From an uncultured Prevotellaceae bacterium (lineage in GTDB: Bacteria > Bacteroidota > Bacteroidia > Bacteroidales > Muribaculaceae): 37,215 bases of DNA. Below are positions 19,412-26,951 of this stretch, one piece after another; position 1 is the first letter of the stretch; every line of letters starts with the position of its first letter. Location: the NCBI GenBank assembly GCA_900317835.1, contig ONIL01000039.1, positions 1 through 37,215 of the forward strand. Reading direction: 5' to 3'. Both the position numbers and the translations under genes were made by a program. The notes beneath the pieces are model-generated. The model made no database searches and was not told the DNA's origin. It saw only the letters and a list, made by a program, of their open reading frames with translations.

Positions 19412-20503
19412 TTAGTCCTCGATGATACCGGTGATCTGACCAGAACCTACGGTGCGGCCACCCTCACGGATAGCGAAGCGCAGACCTTCACTGCAAGCAA
19501 CCGGAGTGATCAGCTTGACGTCGATCTCAACGTTGTCACCAGGCATTACCATCTCGACACCAGCGGGGAGCATGATCTCACCGGTTACATCCAGGGTGCG
19601 GATGTAGAACTGGGGACGATAGTGGTTGTGGAACGGAGTGTGGCGACCACCCTCTTCCTTCTTCAGGACGTAGATCGAAGCCTTGAAGTGATCGTGGGGT
19701 TTGATAACGCCCGGGTGGCAGATTACCATACCACGCTTGATAGTCTTGTAGTCAATACCGCGGAGCAGCAGACCAACGTTGTCACCAGCCTCACCCTCAT
19801 CGAGGATCTTGCGGAACATCTCAACGCCGGTAACTACCGACTTCATCTCGGCACCCAGACCCATGATCTGAACCTCGTCGCTCACCTTAACGACACCAGT
19901 CTCGATACGACCGGTAGCAACGGTGCCACGGCCAGTAATTGAGAAGACGTCCTCGATGGGCATCAGGAAGGGCTTGTCACGGTCACGCGGGGGCAGGGGA
20001 ATCCACTCGTCAACAGCGTTCATCAGCTCACGAACGGTATCCTCCCACTTGGGCTCACCCTGCAGGGCACCCAGTGCAGAACCACGGATGATGGGGGTGT
20101 TGTCACCATCAAACTCATACTCGCTGAGCAGGTCGCGAACGTCCATCTCTACGAGCTCGATCATCTCGTCGTCAACGTCGGGAGAGTCACACTTGTTCAG
20201 GAAAATAACCAGACGGGGAACGTTCACCTGACGGGCGAGCAGGATGTGCTCACGGGTCTGAGGCATAACGCCGTCAGTAGCAGCAACAACTACGATAGCA
20301 CCGTCCATCTGAGCGGCACCAGTAACCATGTTCTTTACATAGTCAGCGTGGCCCGGGCAGTCAACGTGAGCATAGGAAATGTCACCGTCCTTAGCCAGCA
20401 CGGTGGTGATAGCGGCGGTCAGGGTAGTTTTACCGTGGTCAACGTGACCAATAGTACCGATGTTAACATGCGGTTTTGTTCTTTCAAAATGCTCTTTTGC
20501 CAT
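19412..20503 (-). CDS. tuf: Elongation factor Tu with in-frame loss of switch I
   Basis: EF-Tu delivers aminoacyl-tRNA to the ribosome as a GTPase. This copy encodes 363 residues where about 394-396 are normal. The P-loop GHVDHGKT (19-26), DCPGH (48-52), NKCD and domains 2 and 3 (for example [37 protein letters not shown]) are intact. Between Lys38 and Tyr44, however, only DGDIS is found where about 38 residues are expected, including NAPEEKERGITIN with the G2 threonine. The frame is kept on both sides. Without switch I the protein should not hydrolyse GTP or bind tRNA correctly, so this is an assembly artefact, a degenerate copy or a real mutant. It is read from the tRNA-Tyr promoter. Confidence 0.93.
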   Translation of the reverse strand: MAKEHFERTKPHVNIGTIGHVDHGKTTLTAAITTVLAKDGDISYAHVDCPGHADYVKNMVTGAAQMDGAIVVVAATDGVMPQTREHILLARQVNVPRLVIFLNKCDSPDVDDEMIELVEMDVRDLLSEYEFDGDNTPIIRGSALGALQGEPKWEDTVRELMNAVDEWIPLPPRDRDKPFLMPIEDVFSITGRGTVATGRIETGVVKVSDEVQIMGLGAEMKSVVTGVEMFRKILDEGEAGDNVGLLLRGIDYKTIKRGMVICHPGVIKPHDHFKASIYVLKKEEGGRHTPFHNHYRPQFYIRTLDVTGEIMLPAGVEMVMPGDNVEIDVKLITPVACSEGLRFAIREGGRTVGSGQITGIIED

Positions 20504-20624
20504 AACTGTTTGTTGTTATTGAAATTGAATGATAATATTACTCTACTTTATTGCGTAATACACTCCACCTCTTGTGATAACTTTAACCCGCAATCAGTGA
20601 GAGGCGAAGCGTCTTACATCGTTG

Positions 20625-20696
<72 letters not shown>

Positions 20697-20714
20697 AATA
20701 AGTTTTGTTTCTTG

Positions 20715-20787
20715 AGCGGAAGACGGGGCTCAAACCCGCGGCCCTCAGCTTGGAAGGCTGATGCTCTATCAACTGAGCTACTTCCGC
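20715..20787 (-). tRNA. tRNA-Gly (anticodon TCC)
   Basis: The 73-base minus-strand sequence forms a complete cloverleaf with acceptor GCGGAAG/CTTCCGC, anticodon loop CTTCCAA with anticodon TCC, and T-arm GCGGGTTTGAGCCCCGT. CCA is not encoded. It is the second gene of the tRNA-tuf transcript. Confidence 0.96.
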
Positions 20788-20795
20788 AAAACATG

Positions 20796-20878
20796 TGGGT
20801 AGAGATGGATTCGAACCACCGAAGCGATGACGCAGCAGATTTACAGTCTGCCCCATTTGGCCACTCTGGAATCTACCC
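20796..20878 (-). tRNA. tRNA-Tyr (anticodon GTA)
   Basis: The 83-base minus-strand sequence has acceptor GGGTAGA/TCTACCC, anticodon loop CTGTAAA with anticodon GTA, and the long variable arm (GCGTCATCGCTTC region) expected of a class II tyrosine tRNA. CCA is not encoded. It is the first gene after the promoter, about 14 bases from the likely transcription start. Confidence 0.96.
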
Positions 20879-20898
20879 ATTGTGTTATGTTCTGGATG

Positions 20899-20929
20899 CA
20901 AAGGTACAACCATTTTCGAAACTGGCAAA
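20899..20929 (-). promoter_or_regulatory. Strong Bacteroidota promoter of the tRNA-tuf-ribosomal operon
   Basis: On the minus strand TTTG (20929-20926) is followed after exactly 19 bases by TACCTTTG (20906-20899), both perfect consensus boxes. Transcription would start near 20892. No other full promoter match was seen between the downstream genes, so it may drive a very long transcript. Bases 20930-21083 upstream hold no gene or signal that I can recognise. Confidence 0.85.
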
Positions 20930-21083
20930 CTTTTTCTTACTTTTTTTTCAAAAAACTTTTCATCATCCTCTCATAAGACCCACTCAACACACTATATATC
21001 AGCACGTTGTTGCATCGAAAAAATACTGCTGACAATACTCCATTTCGGGCTTCACAACCTCGAGGCCAGGCAGTATCAAGGGG

Positions 21084-21123
21084 AAAAACAGGCCCGCGGC
21101 ATCGATTGATGCAACGCGGGCCC
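21084..21123 (-). terminator. Intrinsic terminator of the rpsU-xerC-hpf operon
   Basis: On the minus strand GGCCCGCG-type arms (21123-21113 with 21098-21091) enclose a nested small hairpin GCATC/GATGC and are followed by TGTTTTT. The structure is GC-rich and well placed, 75 bases after the hpf stop codon. Confidence 0.85.
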
Positions 21124-21198
21124 TTAGTCATTTGTTCACATGCACGCTTTCTATAGCCAGTGCATTCTATTTATATAATAATATGTGTTGGCCTGGTA

Positions 21199-21492
21199 TC
21201 ACCTGTCACGGCGTCCTTTCTCGAGCTGACGCTTGAGCGCATCGGCACAATTATCAATGGCTTCCTCAAAGGTGTCGGCCACCTTGTTGGCAAACAGGTC
21301 TTCGCTGCGAGGCACATTCAATCGCACCGACGCCTCCTTATTCATGGCGGTCTCAGGTTTTACCACCTTCAAGATCACCTCGGCTGTGGTGATTTCCTCA
21401 TTGTACTTAGCCAATTTCTCGACTTTCTTGTTGATAAAGTCATTCAGTTTCTCGGTTGCTTCAAAATGGATGGCATTGATTTTAATTTCCAT
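21199..21492 (-). CDS. hpf: Ribosome hibernation-promoting factor, short HPF/RaiA type
   Basis: This 97-residue protein has the single beta-alpha-beta-beta-beta-alpha domain of short HPF/YfiA, which sits in the mRNA/tRNA channel of the 30S subunit and silences ribosomes in slow growth. It lacks the long C-terminal dimerisation domain. The start MEIKINAIHFEATEKL at 21492 is set by homology and by a perfect Shine-Dalgarno AAGGAGGT at 21504-21497, five bases after which the ATG begins. The gene overlaps the end of xerC by 11 bases in another frame, so the two are translationally linked. Such a Shine-Dalgarno is unusual in this phylum. Confidence 0.93.
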   Translation of the reverse strand: MEIKINAIHFEATEKLNDFINKKVEKLAKYNEEITTAEVILKVVKPETAMNKEASVRLNVPRSEDLFANKVADTFEEAIDNCADALKRQLEKGRRDR

Positions 21493-22393
21493 AATAACCT
21501 CCTTTTTTAAGTGCCCGTGGATGGGCGAGTTCATAATTGTGTTGTAATTCACTGAGTGTCACATGAGTGTAAACCTGTGTCGCCGCGAGGCTTTCATGCC
21601 CCAGCAGCTCCTTGACGCTGTTGATTTGAGCCCCGCTGTTGAGCATAACGCTGGCAAAGGTGTGACGCAGCACGTGAGGACTCAACTTGCCGGTCCCGCC
21701 AGCCGTGGCGAGGGAATCGTGAACGACGTGATAGACCAGAGAGGGATACAGGGGCTTCCCCTTGGCCGTGACCAGCAGGTTGCCGCACTCGGGACGCACC
21801 GCAGCACGCAGTGCACGGTACTGCTCGATTGCGGTGGCCAGCTCGTCGCCGAAGGGGACCACTCGATCCTTGTCACGTTTGCCACGCACCCTGAGTTCTT
21901 GTTTTGCGGTATCAACGTGGGCATCCTGAAGACCGATGAGTTCCGATAGGCGGATACCAGTCTCATAAAAGAGCATCACGATCAGGCGGTCGCGCACCTG
22001 GGTGAAATCGGCATCATCGAAGTCATCATCGAGAATAGCATCCACAGTCGCTGCACGCACAAACGTTGGCAGTGGCTTGGGCAGCTTGGCGAGTTCAACC
22101 ATAGTGGCGGGGTTAATGCGAATCGCACCCTGACGCAGCAAGTAGCGGTACAGGGCTCTGATAGATTGCAGATGAAGGCGCAACGTTGCGGGACTGTCAC
22201 CGCATGATGATCGTGAGAGAAGCCACGCGCGGATGTCGTTGGCGGTAACCGACGTCAAGTCAGGCTCACCGTTGCCGCCTGTCATGTAGTCGATCCACTG
22301 CCGCAGGTCACGACCGTAACGGTCAACCGTCATCGGGGACAGGTTGCGCTCCAGTCGCAGGTATTGCAGGAAACGTTCAATCGTCGCGTTCAT
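21482..22393 (-). CDS. xerC: Tyrosine recombinase XerC/XerD family
   Basis: This 303-residue protein has an N-terminal SAM-like core-binding domain (about 1-90) and a C-terminal catalytic domain with Arg148 (ETGIRLSEL), a lysine in the RGKRDKDR hairpin, His240 and Arg243 (HVLRHTF), His266 (LGHES) and the nucleophile Tyr275 (VYTH). The set is complete. I chose MNATIERFLQYL at 22393; an ATG two codons upstream is also possible, while the extension to 22471 is unlike homologues. Its place between rpsU and hpf is conserved in Bacteroidota, which argues for chromosome dimer resolution rather than a mobile element. Whether it is XerC or XerD proper cannot be told. Confidence 0.9.
   Translation of the reverse strand: MNATIERFLQYLRLERNLSPMTVDRYGRDLRQWIDYMTGGNGEPDLTSVTANDIRAWLLSRSSCGDSPATLRLHLQSIRALYRYLLRQGAIRINPATMVELAKLPKPLPTFVRAATVDAILDDDFDDADFTQVRDRLIVMLFYETGIRLSELIGLQDAHVDTAKQELRVRGKRDKDRVVPFGDELATAIEQYRALRAAVRPECGNLLVTAKGKPLYPSLVYHVVHDSLATAGGTGKLSPHVLRHTFASVMLNSGAQINSVKELLGHESLAATQVYTHVTLSELQHNYELAHPRALKKGGYYGN
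21497..21504 (-). promoter_or_regulatory. Perfect Shine-Dalgarno of hpf
   Basis: The minus strand reads AAGGAGGT, an eight-base complement to the 16S rRNA 3' end, with five bases between GGAGG and the ATG if the final T is counted in the spacer. It lies inside the last codons of xerC. It decides the hpf start and stands out because the neighbouring genes lack such a sequence. Confidence 0.85.
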
Positions 22394-22569
22394 AGGCATA
22401 CAGTCAACGTGTGACTCGGCAGCACTGCCCCAATGGAGGCAAGGACTGCTTTGCGGTGCTAAAATTAGCAACTATTTTCATGAATTGCAAATTTTGGGCC
22501 AAAAAAATGACGGAAACCGATATTTTTCTTCGGTTTCCGTCTTTTATCGCAATGAAAAGTAAAACGGTA

Positions 22570-22761
22570 TTACTCCTCACGAGCACGGAGCTGCTGTACG
22601 TAGACAGCCTTCATCATCTTCTTGCGGTTGGTGATTGAGGGCTTCTCAAATGCCTGACGGCCACGCAATTCCTTAATAATACCGGTCTTTTCAGTTTTTC
22701 TCTTGAATTTCTTGAGGGCGCGTTCGATGTTGTCGCCTTCCTTTACGGGAACAATGATCAT
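22570..22761 (-). CDS. rpsU: Small ribosomal subunit protein bS21
   Basis: This 63-residue basic protein matches bS21 (MIIVPVKEGDNIERALKKFKRK, then the long basic helix). bS21 sits next to the 16S rRNA 3' tail; in Bacteroidota it helps hide the anti-Shine-Dalgarno. The gene has no Shine-Dalgarno of its own but a leader of about 180 bases with inverted repeats. It heads the rpsU-xerC-hpf operon. Confidence 0.97.
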   Translation of the reverse strand: MIIVPVKEGDNIERALKKFKRKTEKTGIIKELRGRQAFEKPSITNRKKMMKAVYVQQLRAREE

Positions 22762-22823
22762 AATTGAGTTTGTTTTGTTTAATGTTTATTGATTTGTTAA
22801 TTGTTTGAATTTCTTGTTTTGTT

Positions 22824-22868
22824 GTGGCTTGACATTGATAACACACCGCCGACAAGCCACGTGTCAAG
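22824..22868 (-). promoter_or_regulatory. Alternative hairpins in the rpsU leader
   Basis: GTGGCTTG at 22824-22831 can pair with CAAGCCAC at 22853-22860 (8 bp), while the overlapping CTTGACA at 22828-22834 can pair with TGTCAAG at 22862-22868 (7 bp). The two stems exclude each other. The region lies in the transcribed leader, about 65 bases before the rpsU start, and may be a control element; no known riboswitch was recognised. Confidence 0.45.
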
Positions 22869-22948
22869 CGATGATTATTCGGGTTATATGTGTTGACTGT
22901 CAATCTGTTAAATCGGGTTCAACAACCTCCTTTCGATTTTTTGCGCCG

Positions 22949-22980
22949 CAAAGTTACACATTCTTTCCCCAACTGGCAAG
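22949..22980 (-). promoter_or_regulatory. Promoter of the rpsU operon
   Basis: On the minus strand TAACTTTG (22956-22949) is a perfect TAnnTTTG box. Twenty bases upstream lies CTTG (22980-22977), one base off TTTG. Transcription would start near 22942 and give a leader of about 180 bases. Confidence 0.75.
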
Positions 22981-23020
22981 CATTTTTTAGATATTTTTTC
23001 AACTCATTTTCATGAAACAT

Positions 23021-23059
23021 CAACAAAACGCCACGTGGAACTATATCCATGTGGCGTTT
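23021..23059 (-). terminator. Intrinsic terminator after gldN
   Basis: On the minus strand AAACGCCACATGG and CCACGTGGCGTTT (23059-23047 with 23038-23026) form a 13-bp stem with one G-U type pair and an eight-base loop, followed by TTTTGTTG. It begins 24 bases after the gldN stop codon and closes the type IX secretion operon. Confidence 0.82.
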
Positions 23060-23083
23060 CAAGCAGTTAACAGTAACTTATTC

Positions 23084-24268
23084 TTATCTCTTGCGGTTGC
23101 GCACCGAGCGCACACCGGTGTTGACCGTCTGGGTGCTCGTTTTGGGCTTGCGCTCCTTGATCTTGGTTTTCTTTTCTTTTCCCTTAGACTTGGTTTTAGC
23201 CGATTTGTTTGACTTGCTGGAGGATTTGGAGCCGCGCTTGGTGGTGCGCGTCACGCTCTTTTCCTCGGTGGCGGCAGCCTCGCCTTCAACCTGCTCGGTG
23301 CCTTCCTCGCCCTCGACAAGTTCACCTTCGGCAGCCTCACGAGCTTTCTCCTCGGCCTCGGCACGTGCCTGCAGCACATCCAGCGGGGGCACCCACAAGT
23401 CCTGATTGAAGCTGCGCAGGCGCTGCTCGATGCTGTCTTGGGCGTGCTTGTAGGCCTCGTCCTCGGGATACATCTGGCGCAAGGACTGGTTGCGCAGGTT
23501 CTTGGTCTTGTAGATCTCGCCTGTGTACATGTTCAGCTTGAAGAAGTCGTCGATGCTATAGCGGGCCAGGTTGTTGTCGTCATCGGTGAAGACATATTGC
23601 TGAGCCATATAGGGACGGATGTCATTGAGCTTGATCCAGAACATAGGATACTTCACCGGTTCCCCACCCCACTCGTCCATGCGGTGCAACACGGGGCACA
23701 GGGCCTCAACACGGGCCTTCATCTGATTGCTGCGGGTGTCAAACTCCCACTTCTCGATGATCAGGTAGCTGAGGACCTCATTGCTGGGGATATCAGCGTT
23801 CTCAAAATCATAGATGGGATTCTTTGGAGTGCTGCCCTTGGCCTCGGTATAATAGATGTGGAATCGATCAAATTGCTCGGCCACTTTTATCTTGAACTCA
23901 TCGGTGAACATCTCGCGGCCATCCAGATACTCATAGGCCGAAATCTGGTTCTTGGCCAGCAGACGCATGATGATAAAGAACAGGTTCTCGCCATCAGCAT
24001 TGGGTTCCTCGGGATAATACAGGGCGGCATTCTTTCCCTGGGTCAAGTCAATCTGGCGGTAGATGACTTTCATCCACTGCAGGTCGGCATCACTGGGTTC
24101 CCTCACCTCGTAGAATGATTGCTGGCGGTCGGTAATGACTGCGGCACCTTCTTTCTTATTCTTGTCCTTATTGCGGGAATCGTTACCTGAACGCCTCGTC
24201 ACTTGGGCATTGCCCTGCAACGCCAGGCCAAAAAGCAGGAAAGCGATGATCAATCTAAGACTTTTCAT
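23084..24268 (-). CDS. gldN: Type IX secretion protein GldN/PorN
   Basis: This 394-residue protein has a signal peptide (cleavage near GNAQ, residue 22) and the GldN family core with IYRQIDLTQGKNAALYYPEEP, NQISAYEYLDGREMFTDEF and FKLNMYTGEIYKTKN. GldN/PorN forms periplasmic rings with the GldK/PorK lipoprotein under the outer membrane. After about residue 302 the sequence changes: an acidic stretch (about 303-336, many Glu) is followed by a basic one (337-394, many Lys, Arg and Ser). That tail looks longer than in the GldN proteins I recall. The gene follows gldM by 28 bases and is last in the operon. Confidence 0.93.
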   Translation of the reverse strand: MKSLRLIIAFLLFGLALQGNAQVTRRSGNDSRNKDKNKKEGAAVITDRQQSFYEVREPSDADLQWMKVIYRQIDLTQGKNAALYYPEEPNADGENLFFIIMRLLAKNQISAYEYLDGREMFTDEFKIKVAEQFDRFHIYYTEAKGSTPKNPIYDFENADIPSNEVLSYLIIEKWEFDTRSNQMKARVEALCPVLHRMDEWGGEPVKYPMFWIKLNDIRPYMAQQYVFTDDDNNLARYSIDDFFKLNMYTGEIYKTKNLRNQSLRQMYPEDEAYKHAQDSIEQRLRSFNQDLWVPPLDVLQARAEAEEKAREAAEGELVEGEEGTEQVEGEAAATEEKSVTRTTKRGSKSSSKSNKSAKTKSKGKEKKTKIKERKPKTSTQTVNTGVRSVRNRKR

Positions 24269-24296
24269 ATTCTTATTTTTGTGATTTGTTACTGTT

Positions 24297-25838
24297 TTAA
24301 TTGACGATCACCTCGATGGTCGATATATCGCGGGTGATACCATCAGGACCAGTTGCCTTGACATGCGAGATATAGAATCGCTTGCCATGCTGCAGGCGGC
24401 GCATAGCCGTCTTCTGTCGTTCCGAGAATTGCGAGCCATTGCTCAGCTCAGGGATAGCGTTACCCATCGAGTCGAAGAACACGCACTCAAACGAGACGAC
24501 CTTGTAATCAATATTCAGAATCTCGTCATCGATAGCGGCATCCAGACCTGGCGCTGCCAGCAGCAGGGCCTTGGAGAAGGGTTTGCCTCCCTTGTAACGG
24601 TTCGTCTGGCCATTGGCATCCTTGTAAGTGATAAAGGGTGTTGGGTCAGGCAACTTGCGCACCCTGAAGGTGGTGCTGCCCACGTTGGTACGCTGGCCTT
24701 CCATCTCGGCAGTGACCGAGATGACACACTCGGCACCCACCTTGGTGGGATGGGCCACCCAACCGTCACCGCTCCTGGTGAGCGTTCCGTTGGTCATCGT
24801 GGCGCTGATACTGCCCTGGGGCACACCGGGCACGGCAATGCTGATGGGGTTGTTGATACCCGCGTAGAGCACGTTCATCATCGTGGCACTGATAGTTGCC
24901 AACGGGTCGATGACGGTGTAGCTCGACTTGAAGTCGCGACGCGTCACAGTGCCGTCACGTCCCAGCACCTCAATCCAGCCGCTATAGTCATAGTTACCGG
25001 CCTTACTGGTTCCCACTTCATAGATACCGTTGCTGTTTCCCAAACGGCCACCGTTAACATAGACGATGGGGCGTTGCGTGGTGTCGATAGCCGCAAGAAC
25101 GATTTGGGCCTTGTACTTGGTGCCTCGCATGACAATGCGCGAGTCAGGCACGACGAAGGCGTTAACCAGGTTCACACGCAGGTCACCCAGGTCCACGTTA
25201 GTCAGCATCTGGTTGAGGACCTCACCCTCGGCATAGCGCACATCGTTCTGCAACTTGGTGAGCAGGGTGACAGCTGCGATACAGGGCATATTGTCAAACA
25301 TGGTCTCTTCCCATGATTTCTTGCTCATTTCCTCGCCACGGGCTTTGGGAGGCACGGTCGAGAGGGCGGTTTCCAGGTTCTTGCGTTTCTCAGGATCCTC
25401 GAGGAATGAGGTCACGAACTGGCGATAACGGTCGATGTTGGCTCTCAGTTCCTTGCCCTTGCCACTCTGGCGCGAGCCCTGGGGAGCCAGCATAACGACG
25501 CTGGCTGCCTCGGTATTGTCGCGGCTGCGGATGTTGTTCACATCACCATCCTCGCCGTCGGCGGTCTTGACGATCTGGAGTTTGAGCGAATCGATATAAT
25601 TGTAGAGTTTGTCGGTCTCTCCCACCACCTGGGTCGCCTTGTCAAGCCACACCTTGCCTTTCTCAGGGTTCTTCTCGTTGAAGGCCTGAAGTTGGGCATA
25701 GAGGGCTTGGTTACGTGCCGTGATGGTGCGGTTGGAGCGGGTCAAACCGTCTTGCACCTGACTGAAGCCGTTGAGCACGTCGCTCGACACGTTCAGGGCA
25801 AGCATGGCCGTCAAGACGATATACATGAGGTTAATCAT
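24297..25838 (-). CDS. gldM: Type IX secretion motor protein GldM/PorM
   Basis: This 513-residue protein has one N-terminal membrane helix (residues 2-20, MINLMYIVLTAMLALNVSSDVL) and a long periplasmic region of four domains that reaches from the inner membrane to the GldKN ring. With GldL it forms the proton-driven rotary motor. Homologues usually begin with about ten cytoplasmic residues ending in PRQKMINLMY; here the equivalent codons read RETK and are preceded in frame by a TAG stop, so translation must start at the methionine of MINLMY. No other start is available. The gene lies 69 bases after gldL. Confidence 0.93.
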   Translation of the reverse strand: MINLMYIVLTAMLALNVSSDVLNGFSQVQDGLTRSNRTITARNQALYAQLQAFNEKNPEKGKVWLDKATQVVGETDKLYNYIDSLKLQIVKTADGEDGDVNNIRSRDNTEAASVVMLAPQGSRQSGKGKELRANIDRYRQFVTSFLEDPEKRKNLETALSTVPPKARGEEMSKKSWEETMFDNMPCIAAVTLLTKLQNDVRYAEGEVLNQMLTNVDLGDLRVNLVNAFVVPDSRIVMRGTKYKAQIVLAAIDTTQRPIVYVNGGRLGNSNGIYEVGTSKAGNYDYSGWIEVLGRDGTVTRRDFKSSYTVIDPLATISATMMNVLYAGINNPISIAVPGVPQGSISATMTNGTLTRSGDGWVAHPTKVGAECVISVTAEMEGQRTNVGSTTFRVRKLPDPTPFITYKDANGQTNRYKGGKPFSKALLLAAPGLDAAIDDEILNIDYKVVSFECVFFDSMGNAIPELSNGSQFSERQKTAMRRLQHGKRFYISHVKATGPDGITRDISTIEVIVN

Positions 25839-25907
25839 CTTAGTTTCTCTCTATCGGTTAGAATAGAATGATGTCAAATTAAATCGGTTAATCGTCAGGA
25901 AGCGGGA

Positions 25908-26888
25908 TTATGCATCCTGGTCATTATCTTCAGGAGACATGCCGGGCATTCCAGGCATGGGACGGTACATGTTGACGGTCATCGCCTTGATCATCTTCTC
26001 ATAGACGCTGTTCAACTGCTTCATGTAGCGTGCCATCTTCTCGGTCTCATCACAATAGTGGGCACTCTCGGCGGCACTCTTCTCATACATGTCGCGGATG
26101 TCCTTCAGACCACGGTTCACGCGGTCGATGTTCTCGAGCTGTGACGAGATGCTCTTGAGCTGGATTTCATAGATGGTGTTCAAGCCGCTGATGTTGTGGT
26201 TCAAAGCCTGCATCTGGTCCACATAGCCTGTGGAACTCTCAGTGATGTTCTGGCTGTTGTCGGTAATAGCACGATAGCTGCCCAACAGCGTCTCGCTCAC
26301 CTCGTTCAAGGCGGTTGTGGTGGCTTGCAGCTTCTGCATCTGCTCGCTGATGCCGGCCATCTGGCTCAGGTACTGCTGGGTGGCATCGGTCAGCTCGGCC
26401 ATGCGCGAAAGCTGGTCGCTGGCAGCTGCCATCTTGGCGATGCTCTCGCTCAGCGACAGGGTATCCTCCTCGCTCAGATTCACACCCTGGGGCAAGCCCA
26501 CGGCATTTTTGGCATCGGAAACGCTGACGTTGATTTCGCCGCCTTCATAGCCCTCGCCGTTGTCGCCGGATCCGCCAATGAAAATTCCACCGCCGGAATT
26601 GAAGTCGGGACGATCCTCGGGATTCTGGCTGGCCAACACGGGGAAGACTTCCTCCCAGTGATATTCCTTCTCGGGTTTGTCAAATGCCGTGAGCACGAAC
26701 ATCAACACCTCGGTACCCATACCGATGGTCAGAATCGTGTTACCCCAAGGCAGGTGCAGGATCTTGAACAAGGCACCCAAGATAACGACTGCGGCACCGA
26801 TACTATAGGCAAAGTTGAAAAAACGCTGTCCGCTGTCACTCTTCAGGAAGCGGCCTGCTTTCTTTTTATATCTCTTGATTTTACCCAT
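25908..26888 (-). CDS. gldL: Type IX secretion motor protein GldL/PorL
   Basis: This 326-residue inner membrane protein has two membrane helices (about residues 24-42 and 50-68), with GAAVVILGALFKILHLPWGN containing the lysine and the second helix containing a glutamate (GTEVLMF), the residues thought to carry protons. A long cytoplasmic coiled-coil region follows from about 140 to 310. GldL pentamers surround the GldM dimer. The gene lies between gldK and gldM as in other Bacteroidota. Confidence 0.95.
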   Translation of the reverse strand: MGKIKRYKKKAGRFLKSDSGQRFFNFAYSIGAAVVILGALFKILHLPWGNTILTIGMGTEVLMFVLTAFDKPEKEYHWEEVFPVLASQNPEDRPDFNSGGGIFIGGSGDNGEGYEGGEINVSVSDAKNAVGLPQGVNLSEEDTLSLSESIAKMAAASDQLSRMAELTDATQQYLSQMAGISEQMQKLQATTTALNEVSETLLGSYRAITDNSQNITESSTGYVDQMQALNHNISGLNTIYEIQLKSISSQLENIDRVNRGLKDIRDMYEKSAAESAHYCDETEKMARYMKQLNSVYEKMIKAMTVNMYRPMPGMPGMSPEDNDQDA

Positions 26889-26951
26889 TTTTACTTGAAC
26901 TATAAAAAATTGAGTGTGATGATTATCTTAGTTGAATCGTAATGTAATGGT

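Noticed and set aside
20375-20389. A frameshift pair in tuf
   Set aside because: The frame is the same on both sides and the sequence is EF-Tu-like directly at each edge, so the event is a clean in-frame loss and not compensating indels.
21482-22393. XerC-like recombinase as a sign of a phage or integrative element
   Set aside because: The gene sits in the conserved rpsU-xerC-hpf order, and no att-like direct repeats, transfer genes or phage genes are nearby despite the adjacent tRNAs.
26196-26942. A 248-residue open frame opposite gldL
   Set aside because: It is antisense to gldL over nearly its whole length, has no recognisable domain and has no promoter of its own.
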